In this document: positions 56,901-64,000 of the stretch, piece after piece
How the letters are laid out: the number at the start of each line of letters is the position of its first letter
Numbering within the stretch: position 1 is the first letter of the stretch
Assembly: GCA_949126835.1 (NCBI GenBank)
Contig: OX421506.1
Span: forward strand, 17,552,447-17,616,446
Direction: 5' to 3'
From: Anisus vortex
Lineage: Eukaryota; Mollusca; Gastropoda; Planorbidae
Length of the DNA stretch: 64,000 nt
Made by a program: the position numbers and the translations under genes
Notes under the pieces: generated by a model
What the model was told of the DNA's origin: nothing
Seen by the model: the letters and a program-made list of their open reading frames with translations, nothing else
Databases searched by the model: none

Positions 56901-57499
56901 CTTTTTTTTATCGAAAACTTAGAAACCGGAAGTAATACAAATATAAACAAACCAATGTAGCCTAGACTATATATCTCTCGCAACGCCGAAGTTTCACCCC
57001 CTCCCCTTCCTTTTCCCTCTGAAGATCAAATCAATTAATCCCAGAAGCGGTGATAAATACAACTTTATGCAAGGGGAATTATTGGGAAATAGTAAATGAA
57101 CGTTCCAGGGGAGATTAGTTTAGAACCTTAACTTGAGGTGATTAGTAATAGATCTAAGTTTATTTTTTTTATAAAGATTAACGAATTAAGAGATATTGTT
57201 GATAAAATAAAATTAGCCTTTGGATGACGTTTCCAATTTATACATTTAACTTTTGACCCGATTGGTCCAACGGCTTTGGAGCCTGTAGTGAACAAACAAA
57301 CATCTAAATAAACAAACTAACGATAATTGTTATATATGATAATATCTAAAACCCCTCATTCCAATTAGAAGCGGAGAGCAAATTAAATGTTAATTCTAAT
57401 TCTAACCAATAGAATCGCCTAGCTTACCATCCCCCCCCCCTCCGTCCTCCACCACACACAACCTCAATTACTGTTGTTATTTTTGTTTTAGGTATGCTG

Positions 57500-57578
57500 A
57501 AAGACGGAATTTATGTAATCAAGTCAGTTTTCCATTTATTTGGATCAATAAAGCAATCTTATCTTATCTTATCTTAAA
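57500..57578 (+). mobile_element. Non-LTR 3' tail with (TTATC)n
   Basis: GTAATCAAGTCAGTTTTCCATTTATTTGGATCAATAAAGCAATC is followed by (TTATC)3-4, a pentanucleotide tail of the sort seen on non-LTR elements. Only the end is present. Confidence 0.45.
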
Positions 57579-58900
57579 ACTATGTGATTTCCCTTTTTAG
57601 AATTAGACAGTTTTACTTGGAGTTCTTGAAAGAGTGTCAGAGCGAACTGGACACTTGGTCGTTCAAGCCTCTCCTGGGTCTCACTAAGCGCTTAGGCTCC
57701 GGGCTAACACTTATGCCCATGTTTGTACTTTCGTTATTACTTGCATTTTTTTCCACTAACTAAATTATCTGCATGCACCGTTTGATGCAATCATTTTGCA
57801 TATAAACAAAAAGAATGTTACATATTGCCCCGGTACTCATTGAATCGTAGATAATCAATGTATGTGCCACGAACTAAAAAAATAAGTAAAATACTGTTTG
57901 ACATCAGCTTTCAGGCAACGTTACAAAACCTATTGATATGATGGTGTCTGTCCTCTCCCCACAGCCCCTTATTTCACCTGAATATTATCAACAAAGTCTG
58001 CACCTGAAGCCTGTCAACCTACAATGTTACATTAATTAGTTTACCTAATTGTTTTTAATAACTATTTGTCCAAGTCTATGTTATCTAATATAATAATCAC
58101 TTCATCAAAATTAAACCATATAACTTTACATTAAGGATAAACAACATTTAAATATTATATATATATATATATGTATAACAGAAATTATGTGTCGTTTGTT
58201 GTTTAATGTATGCTTAATCGTTGTGTATTTTAGTTTGAGTATATATTAACAAAATTGTAAGGCGTACGCTGATGACAACTATAACAATCGAACATTTTCT
58301 AATAAAAGTATAGGCCTATTTAATCAATAACAAGTTAAGGAACAAATGTTTCAAAAAAGACAGCCAAATGAAAGATGTAAGATCAGCAATGTGCTTTATT
58401 TAACTTTTATTAAGAAATAAAGGATGTCGTAGTATTACTTTCATTTTATAAACATAACTTTCACTTTCAGAAAAGAAGTATTCCACTCACATAGTTGTTC
58501 CAATACACTTCAAAGCTTATACATCATTTTATTTATGGCTTTCTCTTCACACTATGATAAGCAATGAGTTAAAACCTCATCACTTTTTATTCTAGGCTTT
58601 TAATTATGTTGCCATGAATCATTTGTATATAAATGAATACAGATTGGGCAAAATTCATAAAACACAATTCTTTAAACTTCTTTATTCATTGTGTCAACAA
58701 CAATTTTCATAACCACCAGTATGTTTATTATATAATTATTTTTTTAAGTTGTAATATACTATATATTAATATAGATTATAAATATTATTATAAATATTAT
58801 AACATTGGAGTAAATATTAGTAGTCCACATACAAATTATGAAAAAAAAGTTCTGAAAAACTAAGTTATACCCAATGTCATCAAAATTATATAATTATTTT
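57579..58900. other. Intergenic, nothing recognised
   Basis: 57610-57720 has a weak pol III B-box-like GGTCGTTCAAGCCTCTCC, and 58150-58175 is (AT)n. No gene recognised. Confidence 0.35.
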
Positions 58901-58917
58901 ATGCTTATTCTTTGTCA

Positions 58918-59191
58918 GTGGTGGGTACGTATTTTTTCAATGGGCCATTTAAGAAATTTTTATGGAACAAGAAAACACACACTGTTTGAAAATGTATTTA
59001 TATTAAGAAGAATTAGTTTTATATTTGCTGATAGAAGCTCTGTATGGGCTGTACTAAAAACTTGTTTCTCTTTTGTTTTTCCCCACCTTTGTTTAAATCT
59101 ATATTTAAAAAGGATGCGCGTTGCAAAAGATGCTAAATATGTACATCAAAAGTCAATTCCCATAAAAAGAGTTTCTGTTGATGTCTTATAA
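58918..59191 (+). CDS. Possible terminal exon of an unidentified gene
   Basis: A good acceptor (TGCTTATTCTTTGTCAG) is followed by an open stretch to TAA at 59189-59191 and AATAAATAAA signals from 59250. The translation has WAVLKTCFSFVFPHLCLNLY, possibly membrane-inserted, and a basic end (AKDAKYVHQKSIPIKRVSVD). It is the longest non-repetitive open stretch in this AT-rich part. No family recognised, no upstream exon found, and it may be chance. Confidence 0.25.
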
Positions 59192-59849
59192 ATAGACTAC
59201 TTCACATACATACAATAGCTTTCCAACTTATAATTCAAATTACATTTAAAATAAATAAATGCATAGAAAATATCTTTCTTTTTGAACAATAAATATGTTG
59301 GGAGGTGTCTGTCTTTTTTTTCTCTAAAAAATGTGAAAAGAAACTACAAGTAAAACTGTCACCCCTTACTGGCGTCCTAACTCTAATTAAAATTGCAAAA
59401 GCATAAAAATGCCATTTTTATTTTACAATTACACAAAATTTAAACAAAGCATTAAATTTATTAATTATCATTTATCATTGTATCAAGACATGAATTTTAT
59501 TGCTCTAGATGTATTTGCACTTGTTTGACGTCACTGGCTGTCAAATAAAGAAAATACAGTAAACTTTAAACTTATTAGAACAGTAGTTAATATTGAATAA
59601 AACAATCTGTAGATTGTTACATTATCATGTATACCAATATTATTTAAAACCATCTTTCCCATCTACATTGTACATTGTATAATTACATTGTGTGTTAATA
59701 CTATTTGGGTCACCCTACTTAATATTTACTCCATTTAACTTGGGCAAACAAAGGCCAAGGCCATTTAAAATTACTATTGGCAATTGTAGAACCAGTTCAT
59801 TCCGGCTTAGACCCAGACATGCTATTATCCAATAGATGAGCTATAATAT

Positions 59850-60270
59850 TCGCGCTGCATATTAATATTCCTGGGTATAAAGGTCACCGCGGGAAGAATG
59901 CACATTTTTCATTGGGTCCGCCACCACTAAATCGGTGACGTACTACTAATTATCCCCTCCCACTTTTGTGAGCTGCCGGTAAACGACCAAGCAAGCTCAG
60001 TTCTGTTTAAGACTCCCTTGGGGTAGGTCGGATAATTATTGTCTACACCCATTGTACAACATCTTCATTGTAAACTTGTTGCTTCGTTGATCTGTATTAA
60101 ACATTCATCTTGTTTCACTACGGACTTTGTTTTAATTGTTGAAACTACAAGCTAGATCGGAAATTAATACACAGAGAACTGCTAGTATAATAAACAAACA
60201 CTATCGTCAGAGAGACATAGGGATTCGGCGACCTCAATAGAATTGTACCTAGACACTAGACAAACGCTGC
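59850..60270. repeat. LTR-like dispersed repeat (copy B)
   Basis: Shares ordered blocks with 9595-10055 (AAACTTGTTGCTTCGTTGA, ACTATCGTCAGAGA, CATAGG). Has a TATA-like GGGTATAAAGGTC at about 59873. Possibly a solo LTR with part of its leader. Confidence 0.4.
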
Positions 60271-62443
60271 CAAACTTGAAGGGCTATCTACAAGCAGATA
60301 GTTCCGAAATAGTTTTAATGAAACATGTGGTCTTCGTCCGAAATACAGTAATGTAACATGTGGCCTCTGTCCGGCAAATGAATTTTTAATGTAACAAGAT
60401 ACATAAAAAAAAGAAAATTATTTTCTATCAAGAAATAAGTTTGAGATTATAAATAGGCGATTCTTCACTTTTGACGTTCACAATCCATCGTTTTCTTTTT
60501 GCAACATCTTTTGGTAATGAAAAAAATAATCCTCTACATCTTTTATTATTCGCAGTACAACCATTAACGCAGCAAACTGCCAATATTTTTTTTTATTAAA
60601 TAACGAATGAGACCAGAAATATTGTATATTTTGAACCTTTATGCATGCATACAATTTAAGACTTGTCAATGTGACATAAGAAGCAAGTTATGCATATACA
60701 ATGATACGATTGCACATATCTTTTATATTTTAACTCTATAGTTAGCGCTGTTAAAAACCTTAGTTAATAATGATTGCTGCCTAATGTTTCAGTAACAACA
60801 ATTTGCAAATACTTAAGTTATATACATTAATTGAAATTAAAAGTATGTGTATACATGTATTGTAAAACCTTAGAACTGAAACAAAACAAATGTTTAAAAG
60901 GGTTAGTTAATAATTACCTGATTTTTCTAATCATAAGCTTGGACATTTCATGTATTCATCCCAGAAGACGTCTTGTTCTTAAAGAAATAATTGTTCTGAT
61001 AAATTGATTAAAACAAAATTGTTTCTAAAAGATATAAAAGTATTTTTCTGAAGACTAACTAGCTAATATGAATTAATAGAAAACGCATGAAAAAATGAAA
61101 TTTCTTCAACTTTGCATTTGCTAATTTTGTTAACTTAAGCGCATTATAAAGTCTTATAAATAGAAATGTCTTTTTCTTATATGCTACTCTATATAATTAT
61201 GACTATAGTTAATACAAATGTTGTAAACATGTTTTTCAGTCTGCAGTCTTATTTGTTTTTTTAATGTTAATCATTTCACTTATTTACTAGAAGTATGTGA
61301 CTCATTTTGCTCCGAAGTTATTCAATCGTAATGTTAATCACCTAATTATATACGATCACCACCTAATTATATAATGTGCAATCATCTAAAAAACATCAAA
61401 GAGAAACATAATAATGCTGTAATTTGGTTAATGGAGGACATTTATCTCTCTGGCATTTAATTGGAAAATCTTCTCCGACGGACAGCAAAACGCAAAAGAA
61501 ATGAAAGAACATTTTATCAATTACATTAAAAAAAATGAAAGTTTTTTTAATGCTGGCTAAAAAAAACTATGTACACAAAAAAAAAACTTTTTTTAATAGG
61601 TTAAATGCAATTGAACAATTAAAAAGGCTGTTCTGATCTGAAATTTATAAGCGCAAAGCGGATTAGTCTAGTCAGATTTGGGGCTACATCTTTCCTTCAT
61701 CATATAACGAGGCAGGAAGCCTAGATGTGTAATGACCTTCTGCCACTCTCCATTCCTTTCTCCCAACCTTGAACAATTGACCCAAAGACGCCATCACTCT
61801 AGGTGTCTATGCCCTGTACCGTGGTTATTGACGGACTATCTCTCTTTGATCACACTGGGGGCTTGTGCTGCAATGTCTAGATTAGCCCCGTATCAACTAT
61901 AAAGCTATTGTCTGATTCTACGTTTGTGCTGGCGCCTTAGATATAAAAAACGTTGCATGCTGGTTGGTAGGCTGGTTGGTAGATGACTAGTGTGAAATAA
62001 GCTCCCATTGTTCAAAGGTGGGTAATGCGTGGCGAAATCATGTAAACTTCTGATTATCTTAGCCCTTCCAGTTTTCTTATGTCCCTCAAAAGAATATAAA
62101 GGCTGGAATCATCGGTCGGGTACAAAACTTGTAACAATTTAAAAAGATGGTCATAGGAGTGTGTTTTATTCCCACTTGATGGCAGGACGATGACGGCATG
62201 ACTATGGCTCGCCTTTGGTGTCCATTTGAAAAAACACGTACGGACAAAAACCTCGGGCATTTTATGACACTCCGCTGTTTAAACTGTAGTTACATTTTAT
62301 TGGACTAAAATTGACACTGACAGTTGTTGCACTGTATATCTCATATTGTGTTGTAGCGATTCTGAATAGCTTTACTTACTTCATATTAAAAACATTATGT
62401 GCATAAATTATGAATTATGTGTTTTGCAGCTTTTGCTCTTGTA
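60271..62443. other. Intergenic, nothing firmly recognised
   Basis: A minus-strand frame at 62260-62054 (68 codons, with KASHSHAVIVLPSSGNKTHS and LQVLYPTDDSSLYILLRDIR) has gene-like composition, but I cannot assign it. The rest is AT-rich without features. Confidence 0.35.
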
Positions 62444-62570
62444 AAGTAATAATAATAATAATAATAATGCTTATATAGCGCTTAATCCGTTGAGGACAGT
62501 TCTATGCACTGACAAAAGTTACAGACATAGTACAAACACGAAAAACAGACTGAAAGTACAAATGTCTCTT
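62444..62570. repeat. (AAT)n-GCTTATATAGCGC short element
   Basis: Same family as 28825 and 36490: (AAT)n, GCTTATATAGCGCTTAATCCG, GTTCTATGCACTGACAAAAG and TTACAGACATAGTACAAACACG. Confidence 0.65.
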
Positions 62571-63085
62571 AGTTTGATTTTCTAGATATTTTGAAGCATG
62601 AGTCCACATTAGCAGTAAAATAAATGTTATCGTTCCTTGACAATCGTTGTTTAATCATTTGTATTTTGGTTTTTGATCAAGGTAGACATAATGAGGAATT
62701 GTGGATAAATAAAAAATATCGGCCGTTGTCCTAATTAAACAGCCAGTTTTAGCTTTTATAGCCAGCAGTACATAAATCAAGAAGACAGTGAAATAAGGTG
62801 CACAGAGTGGGTGTCTAGCTCGCGCAACCACCAAGACTCTTACACATTTCGATGTGAGCTTATAAAGCATCTAATGTGCTCAAAGCAAGCGTTTACCAAA
62901 TCATACAGACTACAAAAAGTACCTAGAAGTAAAACATTTAATTATAAAACTTAGTAGAAATCTCTAAAAGGAAGTACATTTCTAATGACAATAATAAAGA
63001 ACTTATTGGCCAACATTAAATCAAGAAGAATAGTAACAGCAGGCGTAGTTCAACTAACACACCAAAATACAGAAACATACTAGGA

Positions 63086-64000
63086 CAGTGATGGCGAACC
63101 TTTTTGAGGCCGCGTGCCCAAAGTGCAATACAAGACCAACTTATTTCTTTCAACGTGCCAACACAGCATTTATAACAAAATACTGAGGTTTTACTTTAAA
63201 GAAAAAACATCGCATACAGTTGTTCGAACTAATTAACTTCTTTTGTCCAGAAAGAATAACAAATTGACAGATCTTTGAATAATACAAATAGTCTCTTATA
63301 TTTAAAAAAAAACAACATGAACTGTAGTAAATGAAAAAAAAAAATTACAATTACAGTTATTACAGTTAACTGTATGCATTTGGCATAATGATTTTGCAAA
63401 GCTAATGTGATTTTTGCTGTTGTGTGCATGCTGATAATTTGTCAATCCTTGGCTCATACTCCGTAACTTTAAGAGCGACATATGCTGCACTCAGGTCATC
63501 TGTCAGTCTGTTTCTGGTATCATGATATCAGATCTGATATAATTTAAAGTTGAAAACAGCTGCTAACAAACATAAGATGACCCAAACAAAGTAAGAAGTG
63601 CAATCCCAAATGCTTCCATCGACTTGAAATTATTTGGCATAGTGATTTTGCATAGCTAATGTGATTTTTGCTGTTGTGTGCATGCTGATAATTTGTCAAT
63701 CCTTAGCTCATACTCCGTAACTTTAAGAGCGACATATGCTGCACTCAGGTCATCTGTCAGTCTGTTTCTGGTATCATGATATCAGATCTGATATAATTTA
63801 AAGTTGAAAACAGCTGCTAACAAACATAAGATGACCCAAACAAAGTAAGAAGTGCAATCCCAAGTGCTTCCATCAACTTGAAATTTTTTGGCAGAGAATT
63901 CCACACTTTAAGGATTTCATCATCAGAGGAATCAGAGCTACCAACTGGGCTGTACTTTGCCATCCTTCTAAAATTGTTCACGCATGTAATGTAATTTATT
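63086..64000 (-). mobile_element. hAT element (GTF2IRD2/ZBED-like), 3' part, runs off the window
   Basis: The plus-strand left edge CAGTGATGGCGAACCTTTTTGAGG with a GTGCCCAAAGTGC...GTGCCAAC body is a typical hAT terminus. Minus-strand remnants from about 63960 leftward read AKYSPVGSSDSSDDEILKVW, LLTLFGSSYVC, LFSTLNYIRSD and ending KLRSM, the C-terminal hATC dimerisation region. Stop codons and a tandem duplication show it is inactive. Confidence 0.65.
63381..63888. repeat. 254-bp tandem duplication inside the hAT relic
   Basis: TGGCATAATGATTTTGC at 63381 recurs at 63635 (TGGCATAGTGATTTTGC). Both copies carry the CATGCTGATAATTTGTCAATCC and CTGCACTCAGGTCATCTGTC blocks, with only scattered differences. 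Confidence 0.9.

Noticed and set aside
57610..57720. tRNA or SINE head near 57.65 kb
   Set aside because: Only a weak B-box-like motif; no A box at the right distance and no second copy seen.

Overview
The window looks like animal nuclear DNA. It is AT-rich and intron-rich, with GT/AG-bounded exons a few dozen bases long. Most of the sequence is transposon-derived: CR1/Jockey- and RTE-type retrotransposon tails, tRNA-derived SINEs, hAT, mariner and TTAA-type elements, and LTR elements. This mix fits a mollusc, most likely a gastropod, but that is inference; no taxonomic marker gene is present. There is no operon structure and no convincing functional tRNA or rRNA gene.

1-5827 is one large element with ~1.95 kb terminal inverted repeats (starts AGTAATCGTG, ends CACGATTACT) around a 1.9 kb unique loop. 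Each arm carries an apparently intact two-exon mini-gene for an 85-residue CIDE-N (CAD/DFF-type) domain. 5.8-9.6 kb is a GT/G-rich block of satellites and direct repeats with one small PC4/p15-like ORF at 8701-8973.

10-22 kb (+ strand) and 33-44 kb (- strand) hold two paralogous genes facing each other tail to tail. Both consist of many 33-96 bp exons, all in phase 1-1. They encode basic linkers, coiled-coil segments, a W-rich 'WM(E/D)KWLV' segment and a conserved terminal exon. The minus-strand copy begins with a clear CARD exon (44143-43846), and its exons join in frame to about 268 residues. No CARD exon was found for the plus-strand copy, which has grown by duplication of a [basic exon + coiled-coil exon] unit. 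I know of no named family with this layout, and it is the best candidate in the window for an undescribed (possibly innate-immune) system.

22-33 kb between the paralogs is filled with MITEs, SINEs, non-LTR tails and C-rich tracts. 45.5-46.1 kb is an internally deleted mariner-like element. 46.77-55.57 kb is a tandem LTR retrotransposon array (LTR-internal-LTR-internal-LTR) with a 4-bp target duplication outside. Both internal regions encode a 747-codon Gag-protease-remnant ORF but no complete polymerase. 55.6-64 kb is repeat-rich, with a SINE, an LTR-like repeat shared with 9.6-10 kb, one possible terminal exon, and at the right edge a decayed hAT transposase with a 254-bp tandem duplication.
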